Origin: Neocallimastix lanati (nom. inval.)
Lineage: Eukaryota; Neocallimastigomycota; Neocallimastigomycetes; Neocallimastigales; Neocallimastigaceae
NCBI GenBank assembly: GCA_016946835.1
Contig: JACVTC010000261.1
Location: 1 to 64,000, forward strand
Length of the DNA: 64,000 nucleotides
Direction of reading: 5' to 3'
Position numbers and translations under genes: made by a program. Shown here piece by piece: positions 24,750 through 37,300 of the stretch (position 1 is the stretch's first letter; each line of letters begins with the position of its first letter). Under the pieces are notes generated by a model. That model was not told the origin of the DNA. It searched no databases and saw only the letters and a program-made list of their open reading frames with translations.

Positions 24750-27700
24750 ATTCATTAATAGTAGGTGAAATGGTTGTAGTAGTAGTAGTACTGATATCAT
24801 GATCAGGTCTTGAGATTGTTGTCATATCTTCAAAGTTTGAAGTTAATAAAGTAGTAGTAGTGGAAGAATTAAGGGAAGTGGTTTTACTTTCTAATGTTGA
24901 AGTTGAAATAGAAGTTTTTGTTGTTACAACTGGATCCATATCAGTGTTATCCGGGGAAATTTGCTTTATTCTTAATTTTGATAAATTCTTATTTATAATA
25001 GGTAAAGAACACAATTCACCATTTTTGTAAATAAAATATTTAGAAACGTAAAAGTAAAGATCACCTTCAGGAATCAGAGTAGAATTGCCGTTTTCATATG
25101 TATTTATTTTTTCAGCTAAATCAAAAAGTAAATCATCTGGAATTAATTCCATATTTCTTTTCCCAAGATGACCTATATCTTCGTTATTTTTTTCAGCTTC
25201 TTTTATTTCTTCTTCAGTACAACATCTGGTATCAATGTCTAAAATACAAGAACATTCACTCACCTCTTCACACTCATAATTGTTTAAATCATAAGAATAA
25301 ATTAAATACTTATTTATATTACTTCTTTTATTACAATAAATATCATTTTCATCATTTACTAACTTTCCACCTAATAGGTCACATTTCTTTTCATTATTAC
25401 AAGTAATTGAATCCTTAATATAAAATTCACCATTATCATTTAGAATAATGTTGAAAGGTGGATTAATTTTTTTAATATCAATTTTATCTTCACTGATATA
25501 CGTACTCCAAATGTTATATCCTTGACTATCTCTTACTACTAATTCCCCTAAGTCAGTTATGAACATATAATAAGGTGGAGTAGCAAACCACCTTTTGGAA
25601 GTTTTGGATTCCCACATTGTTCGGGATCCATCCTTAAATAATACATTTCCATGATTGGTTAAAATGAACTTGAATCTTCCTTTTGGAGATATCATTCCTT
25701 CATTTTGTTGCAAAAATGGTTTATTGGAACAATCATGAGTTGAAGATGTGTATACCCCGGTATGAACGTATTTAATATTTGTTAAAATAGTACTATGGAC
25801 ATCACAATATTTATTAGCATAGCAGTAAAGGTCCGACTTGACACCAAATTTAGGTTCAATATCAATTTTGGTTGGAATACCGTAATTTTGTGGCAAAATA
25901 TAGCCTTTGTAATGTTTACATAAATTTTCCTCAGAAGACCATATTAGTACGTTATATTCATCATAAAGTTCTAATCTAGCTTTGTATGATGGAGTAGTAT
26001 TTTTTGTTGGAGCTGCTAACAATAATTTATACTGGTCTCTTGGAGCTACACCGACATTAAAATCAAGATCATATGGAAGAGAATCCCATACTGGTATCCA
26101 TTCATCTTTTCTATATCCATCTACTAAAATATTCTTAGCTTCCAATACAAGATGGCCATTCTTTTTTATTGAAAATCTCATATCACTAGCCATATTGTCC
26201 AAAAAGTCTGTATGAGTTTGCCATATAATATCACTTCCATATGTTAAGACCAAATTGCCATCATCTTTTAAGTAGAATTTTACCATACCTTTATCTGTAG
26301 TCAATAATTTAGCAGCCGATGAGTCGGATTCTGGAATATCACTGCTAGTTTTTGTCATATAAAAACCTTGCCTAAGTAAATTGAAATCTACTATTTCATC
26401 TCCAGAGATATTTTCTCCAAAAGCTCTTGCAGTCTGCAACTCAGTTTTAGCAACTTCAAACATATATTCATCATCGGATATATCTAATACGGAATATGCT
26501 GTATATGGCTGTTCTCCATCTTTTTCAATAATTGAAATTTCGGAATATACGAATTCATAATTAACCCTCACTTCTTTTCCATAGAAATCAACAGTCCTGT
26601 AATCTTCTTCATTATCAATACCGCACACCCAAGGGATAAATATTGAATGAACTAAAGGTCTAACTACAACATATTTACTTTCATTTTTATTCAATTTATA
26701 ATTAACTGTAGTACTTAAAGTAACAGCGGTATTATTATTAAATGATTTTGCTATATCTAAACCTTTGGATTTTTCTAAAGTTTCGTTGTATTCATCACTA
26801 TAGGTATGTCCTTCACTGTAATTATTTGATTTACCAAAGGTATGACTATAGTTATTTCCATAAGTATCTGAATTTCCTTTGGTCCATCCTCTTTCGGTTG
26901 AATATGAACTTGTAATGGCATCTGAAATTGAATCGCTCGTCGAAGTATCATAAGTATTCGTTTCACTATGTCCACGTGTTTTTGAATCAGAAATACCGTC
27001 AGTATAAGTATCAGTATGACTGAACCCATTAGTAATTGTTTCACTGTTACTCCAACTTTCATTTTGAGTTTTAACGTGACTAGAAGAAGTAGTAATGCAC
27101 TGTTCATGATTTCCATTCCAACCATTATTAAAGCTTCTACTTGTACTTTTAGTTTTCGATTTTTCTGTACCGTCTTCACTATTATTACTATGTTCAACTC
27201 CAGCTTCTACAACTTTAAAGTTAGCATTAACATGTTCAGAAGTAGAACTACCTTCGTTGTGATGTTCACTATCTGTCTTACTTTTTTCTCTACTAAATCC
27301 TCTATCATGATTCCAACCATTGGAATCACACACATTAGTAGATATATCGTTATCACTATCTGAAGTACCGGAATCCCTACTGTAACCAGTAGTTGAACTT
27401 TTTTCACGACTTGTAGTGTCCGATCTTGAGACTTCATGGTTTTCAGTGTGAGTTTCTTCTTCGCTTTTTGTTTTGGAATACGAGTATCCAATACTTATTT
27501 CAGAGGTTCGAGAAAGTTCTTCACTGAAAGTTTCTGAAAGACTTCCTGATGTTTCTCTAGATCTTGTATTCTGCATTGACACTTCAATAGTATCACTGAT
27601 ATCATTACCCTTACTCTCTTCTATATTATTTGACTGTGAATTACCATATGAATAGGAATTACTTTTTGAGTCAGTATCTGTCAGACTATAGGAATATCCA

Positions 27701-28533
27701 AAACTCATGGTTTTACTGTACCCTAAACTAATTTCACATTGCTCTTCTGTATCACATTTAAGAACACCTAACACTACTGGTGACCCATATCCAAGTCTTA
27801 CATTAGCAAATTTTCTTCCTGTTAATTTTTCTGAATAAGGGTTAGCCAGAGGATTTTGGCTTGTTAAAGGTAGGCACTTTCGTTTACTTTCTCTATATAT
27901 ATCGTAAATTTGTTCTGTTGTTACTTTTTTTACTTCATATGTGTCTATACTTTGAGATTCTTTTTCCGCTTCTTTTAATAATTTATGTATTTCGGATTCA
28001 TTATTATTGCTTTCTTCATTTCTTTTATTTAAAATTTTAATTTTATTATTTTTCGATTGATTCACTTTTTTAACTACCTTCAACGTAATACCATTTGCTT
28101 TATAAAATAATAATTCGTTATTATCAGGAATACCGTCACAACAGAAACTATACCCGTCCCAAATATAATCTTCCCGCATATAATCTTCTAAATTTAAGTC
28201 TTTGGTATTTTCAATTAAATATATTTTACCATCCTTTAAATTACAGAAATCGCAGTATTTTCTTTCTAAACCTAACGTAGGAATATCGGATACTTCTTCT
28301 TTTAATTCAAAAGGTTCTAATTCTTCTTCTATTATTCCAAAAATATCAGATTCTTCTTCTTTTAGGCCATAAATATCAGATTCTACTTCCTTTATTCCAA
28401 AAATATCAGTTTGTTCTTCATTTACTTCAAAGTTATCACTATTATTTTTATTTAGTGAAAATGAATTAATATTAGTAATATAAACTAATATTATTAAAAT
28501 TGAATGAAGAAGATGAAGATGCGAGCATTCCAT
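22807..28533 (-). CDS. Large secreted multi-lectin wall protein (bulb-type lectin, ricin-like, CBM18)
   Basis: A 1908-residue single frame. A signal peptide (residues 1-24, LLHSILIILVYITNINS) is followed by five imperfect acidic repeats of the SDIFGIKEEE type (about 25-90) and a small Cys-rich segment. About 250-590 is an unusual Ser/Thr/Gly tract with alternating small-polar and aromatic residues. About 740-1010 has repeated bulb-type (mannose-binding) lectin strands, for example KDDGNLVLTYGSDIIWQT. A Cys-rich region follows (about 1090-1170), then poly-Thr linker 1 (1245-1315), an unassigned domain, poly-Thr linker 2 (1588-1631), a ricin-like domain (about 1655-1790), a Thr/Ser linker and a C-terminal CBM18 (about 1868-1906, with DYCCSKHGYCGSSSSYC). 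No catalytic motif seen. The likely role is binding glycans and chitin at the fungal surface, as an adhesin or wall component. Convergent with the protease/lectin gene, which shares the CBM18 and ricin modules. Confidence 0.88.
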
Positions 28534-28743
28534 GTTTTTTTTTTTTTATTATTATTTTTATTTTACCTATTTATTTATATATTTTAAAGTATTTAGTATT
28601 TTATTTATTTTTTTTATTGATTTTTACTATACAAATATTTTAATTTTATTATTAAGTTATTTATTATTATTATTAGGGTAGTTATTTTATTATTGTTACT
28701 ATTTTTATTATAAATCGTTTGTTATTAAAATTAATTATTTATA

Positions 28744-28780
<37 letters not shown>

Positions 28781-29372
28781 TTAATTATTTATAATTATTG
28801 TTATTATATTTTATTATTTATAATTATAATTATTATTATATTTATTTACTTTTTATTTTTTATTAATTGTCATTACTAATCTTTTATAGTTATTAACCAT
28901 TTATAATCATTGATTATTTATTATCAATAATTATTTACTATTATTTATAACTTATATTGAAATGATTTATTATTATTTATTACTACTTATTACTATACAT
29001 TATTATTTTATTGATTGTTAATAATTACTTGTTATATTTGATTTATTTTGTTATTTATTTTTTATTATATTTATATAATTAAATTTCACAGTTTTAAATT
29101 AATAATATTAATATTCATATTTACCTATAAAATTTTCAATTTTCAATTTACTTTCAATCTAATATTATTTTATTTCAGGAAATAAAATAAAATAAATATA
29201 AATATATATATATTTTTAATTTTATATTAATTATATTAGTATAATTTTTTTTTTTTTTTTTTTTTTTACCTTTTATTATTTTATTTTGATTTATTTTTTA
29301 TTAAATATAAATAAATAATTTTATTATTAAATTATTTATTTATATTTAATATAATTTCAAAAAGGATTTTTA

Positions 29373-29403
<31 letters not shown>

Positions 29404-30496
29404 TTTATTTATAAATATATGTATATATTTTTTTTTAATTATAATTACTTATTTTTGTATTAAATAAATTTTTTTTGCTACTATTGCAGCTTTATATACT
29501 TACTCATCATATTTTAATATTAACCAATGGAGGTTATTGTTACACAAAATATATATATATAATATAATATATATTTATTTAGAAAAACCCATTTCTAATA
29601 TATTAAATAACTAATAAATAAAAAACCAATAAATATTATGATATCAATTATTATTAAAATATTGAAAATTTTATTTTTTAATTTACTATCATCAAATATT
29701 AATTTTAAATTATAAATATATAATTGTTTTAGTATGATATATTTACTTATTTAATTGTTCTTTAAAATTTATATGTTATGTTAAATATGTTAAATCTGTT
29801 CTAAATTATTAAGACTATATTATATTTAAAAATTAATTGATTATAATTAATAAATATATAGTTATATATTAATTCTTTTAAATAGTTATACTAAATCAAC
29901 TTATAGTATAAAATTTCTTTAACAAGTTATATATTTATTTTTTCTTATAATTTATTATTTAATATCTATCATTAGTAAAATTTTCAATTAAAATTTATGA
30001 ATATTTTTATTTTTTAGTAAATTTTATTATGAATTTTTAATAAATTTTACTTTATTATATATAAATAAAAATTTAGTAGTAAAGTATTTAAGAGTGCTCT
30101 AAAATTTTATATAATTTTTATATATAAAAATACTATATATATATATTTATATATATACCTTTGAAATATATAAAAATTTTGAATTTATATATATAATTGT
30201 TTATATTCTTTATTTTAAATAATTAATTTTATTATTCATAGCATAAGATAATATTTAATTAAATATGTTATTTTGTAATAATATATTTAATTAATATTAT
30301 ACTTATTATTTAGTTTAGTGCTCGTTTAACAATAATTTTTATTTATTAAATAGAAATAAAATAATAAAATAAAATAAAATACTACAATAATAATAATATT
30401 AATAATAATAATAATAAAATAATTAAGAAAGCTGATTTAGATAACATTTAATAATTAATTAAATATATTTTACTATTATTATTATTATTATTACAT
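28534..30496. other. 2-kb spacer upstream of the lectin gene
   Basis: It lies between two minus-strand genes, so it should hold the promoter of the 22807-28533 gene and the 3' flank of the 30497-32023 gene. It is dominated by TTATTA trinucleotides (28740-28780), poly-T and TTTATTTATT runs. A less repetitive stretch at 29470-29545 contains ATTAACCAATGGAGG, which includes a CCAAT pentamer, but it is about 970 bases from the start codon and I do not claim it is functional. No RNA gene seen. Confidence 0.55.
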
Positions 30497-32023
30497 TTAA
30501 CAAGTTGACCAAACGTTTTCACCAATATAAATGTTAAAACGAACATTCTCACTACATCTGTCGACTACATGATTATATTTATCATAGAAATAAACAGTAT
30601 TAGATAAATATATCGTACCATTATCAATAGGGGAACTTTTTTCATTTGATGTAATTACCTCAGCATACTCAATCGGTAAAGTACTATATATATTAGAAAA
30701 GTCTTTATCAATTGATTCAAAATATGATTTTGAACAATTAATATCAAATGATATCAATCCATTAAGTTTTTCAAGTCTTACCTTTGAAAACTTAACAAAG
30801 TCGTCGTCAGATTCGTAATTCGTACAATATAGCCAACCGTTTAATTGAAACTTTTTAGATTTCAAGTGGTTAATTAAATATTCAGATTTTTCATTACTAT
30901 TTTTTCCTCCAATTAGAGAAACTGAGCTATCTTCATTTCCTGAAGTTATATCTCCTATATAGCAGTAACGTCTACCATAACTAGTATATATTTTGTCAAA
31001 ACCTGTACTACAATCTCTGTTTCCTTCAATACATTTTTTACCACATTCATTTTTATTAGGAATTGGTAATATTGTTGGCTCTATAATATTAGAACTAATA
31101 GTAGAAATTATGGCAGTAGTAAAAACGGTGGTAGTAGTAGTTGTAGTAGGAATTGTGGTGGTAGTAGTAGTAGTTGTAGTAGTTGTAGTAGTAGTAGTTG
31201 TAGTAGGAATTGTGGTAGTAGTAGTAGTAGTTGTAGTAGTTGTAGTAGTAGTAGTTGTAGTAAGAATTGTGGTAGTAGTAGTAGTAGTTGTAGTAGGAAT
31301 TGTGGTAGTAGTAGTAGTAGTTGTAGTAGGAATTGTGGTAGTAGTAGTAGTAGTTGTAGTAGGAATTGTGGTAGTAGTAGTAGTAGTTGTAGTAGGAATT
31401 GTGGTAGTAGTAGTAGTAGTTGTAGTAGGAATTGTGGTAGTAGTAGTAGTAGTTGTAGTAGGAATTGTGGTAGTAGTAGTAGTAGTTGTAGTAGGAATTG
31501 TGGTAGTAGTAGTAGTAGTTGTAGTAGTTGTAGTTGTAGTAGGAATTGTGGTAGTAGTAGTTGTAGTAGTTGTAGTTGTAGTAGGAATTGTGGTTGTAGT
31601 AGTTGTAGTTGTGATAGTTGTGGTAGGAATTGAAGTTACCATTGTACTGGATTCATATTGAGTAAATATTTCCGTAAATGAAATATCATGGTCTTCAATT
31701 ATAGATTTAGTTTTAATATAATCAATTATTGTTGTTTTGGATTTATTAACAACATTACTTTTGTTTTCGTTATCACTTTCACTTTCACTTTCATTTTCAC
31801 TTTCACTTTCACTTGTGCTGTACATTATTTTTAAATTTTTATTTTCATTTTCATTTTCATTTTCATTTTTATTTTCTAATTTATTATTAACAATTTCATT
31901 CTTACTTATAATATTTTTATTAGACTTTACAATACAACTACGAGCTTCCGTGTAAAATATATTTATGATAACGATAATATAAAAAATTAAGTAAAGTTTT
32001 CCGGAAATTTTTATAAAATTCAT
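30497..32023 (-). CDS. Secreted Thr-minisatellite protein with a Cys-containing C-terminal domain
   Basis: 508 residues. A signal peptide at 1-27 (LYLIFYIIVIINIFYTEA) is followed by Asn/Glu and Ser/Glu dipeptide repeats (about 52-92), then a Thr array (about 128-308) built mainly from an 11-residue unit, IPTTTTTTTTT. The C-terminal 200 residues contain eight Cys (ECGKKC, RDC, RYC, LYC, INC, DRC and the terminal STC), consistent with four disulfides in an extracellular domain that I do not recognise. The Thr stalk is probably heavily O-mannosylated and would hold the C-terminal domain away from the wall. The gene shares a 2.36-kb upstream region with the divergent gene at 34382. Function unknown; surface location inferred. 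Confidence 0.82.
   Translation of the reverse strand: MNFIKISGKLYLIFYIIVIINIFYTEARSCIVKSNKNIISKNEIVNNKLENKNENENENENKNLKIMYSTSESESENESESESDNENKSNVVNKSKTTIIDYIKTKSIIEDHDISFTEIFTQYESSTMVTSIPTTTITTTTTTTTIPTTTTTTTTTTTTIPTTTTTTTTTTTTTTIPTTTTTTTTTIPTTTTTTTTTIPTTTTTTTTTIPTTTTTTTTTIPTTTTTTTTTIPTTTTTTTTTIPTTTTTTTTTILTTTTTTTTTTTTTTTTTIPTTTTTTTTTTTTTTTTTIPTTTTTTTVFTTAIISTISSNIIEPTILPIPNKNECGKKCIEGNRDCSTGFDKIYTSYGRRYCYIGDITSGNEDSSVSLIGGKNSNEKSEYLINHLKSKKFQLNGWLYCTNYESDDDFVKFSKVRLEKLNGLISFDINCSKSYFESIDKDFSNIYSTLPIEYAEVITSNEKSSPIDNGTIYLSNTVYFYDKYNHVVDRCSENVRFNIYIGENVWSTC
31125..31625. repeat. 33-bp coding minisatellite (Thr-rich)
   Basis: A 33-base unit read on the minus strand as ACT ACA ACT(x5) ACC ACA ATT CCT repeats with almost identical codon order, about seven perfect tandem units at 31290-31510 plus expanded variants on both sides. 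Conservation of the internal ACA, ACC and ATT-CCT positions shows that whole units were copied, rather than simple trinucleotide slippage. The opposite strand is also open as poly-Val, which is a shadow. Confidence 0.92.
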
Positions 32024-32164
32024 TTTGTTTTCTTTTTTGTAAAGAAATTAGATTAACTCTATCTTTTTAATATATATTTTATATTTATTTTTATAATTTT
32101 TTTTATTTTTTATTATTATATTTTTATATTAATGATTAATTTAAATGATAAATGAATATTTCAC

Positions 32165-32209
<45 letters not shown>

Positions 32210-34381
32210 GTATTTCTTTTAAAATGATCTTTATTTTTTATATTATTTTTTATATAATCTAAAATTTTTTATAATTCATATTATTTTTTTATTATTATAT
32301 TTTATTTGATTTTTTTTATTTATTTTTATTTTATTTTATTTCTATTTTATTTTATTTTATTTCTATTTTATTTTATTTTTTATTTTTTTATTTTTTATTT
32401 TTTTATTAATTTATTTTATATGATATAAAGGATAATTTTTTTTATAATATTTTATTTATATATATATATATTATTTTATATTTTACAAAATTTTATTTTT
32501 TTTATATATATATATAAATATATTGTTATTTTAATTTTTTTATTTATTGTTATATTAATATTAATTTTATATGTATTTAAGTCTGAATAAAATAAGCTTT
32601 AAAAATTAAATTGTACTACATACTTTTCTAGGAGTATAATAATATCTATTATTTAATAAATATAATAAATTCTAAATTATTAGTTTTTGATATATTAGTA
32701 GTTAATTTAAATAATATATAAAAGTATATTTCAAATATATTTAATAATTTATTTTATTAATAATTTTAATAATATATAAAAAGGAATATTAAATATTTAG
32801 TATTATATTTATTTTATTATCTAATATTAATATTGTGTATTATGTAATAAATTAAAATAAAGTATATCTCTTTTTTATTTTTTATTTTTTTTTTTTTTTT
32901 TTTAATATTTTTTTTTTTTATTTTGAATTTAAATAATAAAGTCAATTAAAAATATATATAACAATTAAATTTTTTAATATTTTATGATTATGAAAAGTAT
33001 AAAAAAAATATAAAAAAAAAATACAATTAAATTTTTAAAATGAATAATTTCCATTTTAAAATTGTTATTATTTTAATATATTTGAAACATTTTTTTATAT
33101 ATGTATATATATAAATTTTGTAATACATGAAATTTTATAACTTTGCACGTGACAAATCTTCAGATTTTTACTTAAAATATTAATATATCATTGACGTTTA
33201 TTTTAATTTTAGTGAAAACCCTATAGTAAAAAATTATTGAGCTGCTACAAAACATGTACGTTTTATCATTTTCTGAATAACCATACTTAAATTTACAATA
33301 ATAATAATTTTCTCAAGAAGATCAATAATTATATAATATCTAATAATTGTATATAAAATACATTTGGTGTATTGATAGAATGAATCACTTTAGAAAACAA
33401 AATAGGATTAAGATTATCAAATTAAAACCATTTAATTGAAATACCAAAACAAAGCAATACAATTTAGAAACAATTTATCTTAATAAATCTATAAAGTTTA
33501 ATCCAAGGTGTCTAACTTCCTAAACTTTGTAAATTTAAATGAGAAAAGTCTATAAACTATGATATTGAATATATCGAATTAGAAGTCTTATAAATATTAA
33601 GATAAAACTTTGATAATTAAGATAGAAACTTTATAAGAATAAATAAAAAAATTGAATTCGAATAGTTTGTTATAGATTAATTTCATTTTTATTTTATAAT
33701 TTATAATTTATATTTAAAGAAATAATAAAAATAAATTTGTTTTTAATTAGTTATTTATTAATTAATAATAATAAAATAATATTATATATTTGTATCCATA
33801 CTTTTATTTAAACTTTTAAATAGAAATGATAATATAATAATATATAGTTTATATATTATAAAATTGTCTCCAATAATTTATAAAAAAATTATTTATTTTT
33901 TATTATAAAATATATATATTATTAGTATTATAAATAAAAGATTTGTTATAGTATTGATTATATTTTCCTTCTATTTTTTTTAAAAAAAATGTAAAAGTAG
34001 AAAAGGAAAAAATAATATTATAACGATTAAAGTAATGAAAATATTTGAAAATATTATAATTATTCAGTATTTTATATAAAATTAAAAAGTAAAAACAATA
34101 ATTATAATAATAAAATAAAAATAAAATTATTTAAAATAAATAACAATTAAAAAAAAAAACCCTAAAATAATAAATTCGAACATCTAAACTTCAAAATATA
34201 ATAATAAATAAAAAAAATAGAGAATTAGATAAAAAATATAAATAATAATAGTAATAATAATAAAAATAATAATAATAGTTTGGAAATCCTAAAAATTTTT
34301 ATATTAAAAAAATATATATACAATAAAATAAAAATAATAATTATAATAAAACTTATCGAAAATCTAAATTATAAACTATAA
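32024..34381. other. Shared upstream region of two divergent secreted-protein genes
   Basis: The 30497-32023 gene starts leftwards and the 34382 gene rightwards, so both promoters lie here. Bases 32160-33120 are TA, TTTTATTTTA and poly-T low complexity. Bases 33135-33660 are distinctly less repetitive and include GCACGTGAC (an E-box-like palindrome at about 33145) and ATTGACGTT (about 33192). These hexamers are suggestive but unproven. No frame or structured RNA recognised. Confidence 0.55.
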
Positions 34382-37300
34382 ATGTTTCAATTATTATTAA
34401 TTTTATTTTTATTAATTACTCATGCTAATTGTGAATTTATTGAAATTATTGGATTATCATCCTTATTCGATCCAGATTCAATAGAGACAAGTTCAGAATT
34501 TCTTAGTTTGTATAATATTAATAAATATGACTATGATATTGAATTAAATAATTTTAAAGAATTTGAGCAGGATATTTTAAATTTAACTTGGGTAGATAAT
34601 TACGAAACCAATCCTAAAATTTCATTAGATATAACTTCTCCAAAATATCAATTTGGAATTAAATTACTTACTACAGCATTTCTTAAACGATTTATCGACT
34701 CACATAAATCGACAGGAGAATTTCAAAATAATTTAAATCTATATATATATAATTTAGAGGATAACACAGATATAGATTTTTTTAATACTATTGATACTAT
34801 TGAAAATTCTACTGAAATTAATGTAAATAATTATCCAAGTCAATCTTTAAATATTATCGCAAGAAATAAGTTAGGGTTATTTCTCAGGTATAACATACCG
34901 GATAGAAATGATATTAAATTGGGTGGTATATCGTATAGTGATTTAAGATATGCGATAGGTGAAATATGTGATTCATTTTCTTATGAAGATTATAAACTAA
35001 ATAATGTCGGGTATAATTCAAATAAAAACATCGTAAATTATTTATTTTTATCTCCATTAGGTACAGCTTTCGATATAGAGGGAGACGTTCGGTTATACGA
35101 AAATTATGATGAAATGTATAGAAGCCCTATTGGTATTGAACATTTATTATCATTGGCTATTAATAATAAATTGAAATTGACTCGTGAAGATATTATAAAT
35201 TCATTTATTAATACTTCAAAAAACACTATCATAAATTATTTAATTTCTGAAGAAGGAAGTGTTAATTATAACTTAAGAAAAAGTAAATCTTTTAAATTTG
35301 CGTATAAAGAAGGTGCTAAATATGTTGAAAGTCAGGCCTCTTTCATTTCGATTGGCGATTCGTTGATTAATTATCCTGATGTCACTTTTACTGATTATAA
35401 AAATAGTAAATGGATTCTTTTCGAAAAAATAAGTGATTTAAGCTTGGAAGAAAAATTTTTCTATGACGTCAAAAACATATGTTACGATAATGGTATAAAA
35501 GATAATTTATTTTTACCATTTGGAATTTTTTATGAAGACTGTTCTTATTCTGTTTTTGAATATGCTAATAATATGAAAGAATCGTTTTATTACTTAATTA
35601 AATATATCAAATCAATAAATTTAAGTATAATTGATCTTTTAAAATTTATTTCATTATTCGATAATTTAATTGAAACATATGACTTGTATGACAATGTTTA
35701 CAATAATAAAAAGGATATAGATTCTGAAATAGCTATTAATCATTTAAAAGAATTATACAATGATATTTATTACTATTATGATATAAAGTATAAAAATCTT
35801 ATAAATTCTATTGAATATGAAAATAATATTTCAAATATTGTTAGTATAAAAGATTTAAGCAATAATGATGAACTCTACAACTACTATCTTAATAATAACA
35901 TTGATGCAATTAATGATCAAGATAATGAGGATAATCAGAATGACGAAGAAAATAACACCGAAAATCCTGATATTCAAAGTGCAATCTATGATGGAAAAAA
36001 TGAAAAAAATAGCACTGAAACAGAATACTTTAATTTAAATAATGAAGAAAATAATATTATTGAGGTGTATGATATTAAAAATAATTTAGTTCCTATATCT
36101 TATAATAATATTAAAAATATTTATTTCTATAATACAATTAATTATGATTCCTATGGAAACATTCAAAATATTGATAATGAAGATTTTGATAACTTTCTTT
36201 TTAAAAATTCTTCAATCAGTGATATTTTTGAAAAAATTGATGAATTAAAACGAATAGAGGAAGAAAATCCTATTAATACATATTATTACTTTAATAACAA
36301 TCTTTATGAAGAAGAGCAGCTACTATTAGAATTAAAATTAATAAATAAATTGAATAAAATATTAGGTAAGAGGAACATTCCAATTACCGATGGAAATATC
36401 ACAAACTATTTAAATAGTCTATTAGAAAATATAGAAAAAATAAAAGGCTATAAATATGCAACCATGGATGACTTAATGGTGATTGTAAATTATTTAAAGT
36501 CTATTTTAATTAATAAAAGATTATCGATAATAAATGGTGAGAATAAGGCTTATAATATTGAAGAATTATTTAATGCTTATAAAGATCTTTATAATTTAGT
36601 TAGTAATAAAATTGATATTAACGATTATTACACCACATCGAAATTAGCCAGTCTTTATTTAGATTTTGATTTATACGAAGAATTAAATAATAGTAATTAT
36701 AATGATACGTTACATTTAAATAGTAACATTGGAATTGATAACAATAAAGATTTCATAATGAATTATTCTTATCAATCTGATAAGTTTATACACAAATTTA
36801 TTACTTTTCTATTAAATAATTATTACTATGAGAAAAATTATAATATATCTGTTATAACCTCTGAACTTTCCAAAAAATTAAAATCTTATAAAAATGAAAA
36901 AATATTTAGTGAAAATTTGGATAATTTAACTCATTTCAAAGAATATGAAAATTTATTGAATAGATATGTCTCTTATATGGATGCTTATAATAAAATTTTA
37001 ACAAATATATTTGAAAAAAAAGGTAAAATATTATTCAATGGGATCCACTATGATGAAAATTTAAATAAATATCTTGAAATAATGTATAAATATTATCAAT
37101 CCTTAATTTATTCAGATATTTTAGAAAGTAATATTTATTCATCCGATTGCTCAGAATCATTTTTAGGCATTAAATATTATAACTGTACAAAATTATTAAC
37201 CAATAAAGAAGATACATTAAAAGAAATTGATTTATTTGATATAATTTCAGTAGGTTTAAATCTTAATACTTATATTGTAGAAAAATATAAATACTGGTTT

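Noticed and set aside
24522-24802. Poly-Leu and poly-Val frames over the Thr linker
   Set aside because: Alternate-frame readings of the ACT/ACC repeat in the multi-lectin gene.
26775-27491. Alternate-frame open stretches inside the Ser/Thr tract of the lectin gene
   Set aside because: They lie wholly within the supported 1908-codon frame and have no start context or domain of their own.
29490-29545. CCAAT-containing promoter for the lectin gene
   Set aside because: A single pentamer about 970 bases from the start codon in this composition is not evidence of a regulatory site.
30993-31661. 222-codon poly-Val frame on the plus strand
   Set aside because: It is the complement of the Thr minisatellite in the minus-strand secreted protein. 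The minus frame has a signal peptide and a Cys domain; this one has neither.
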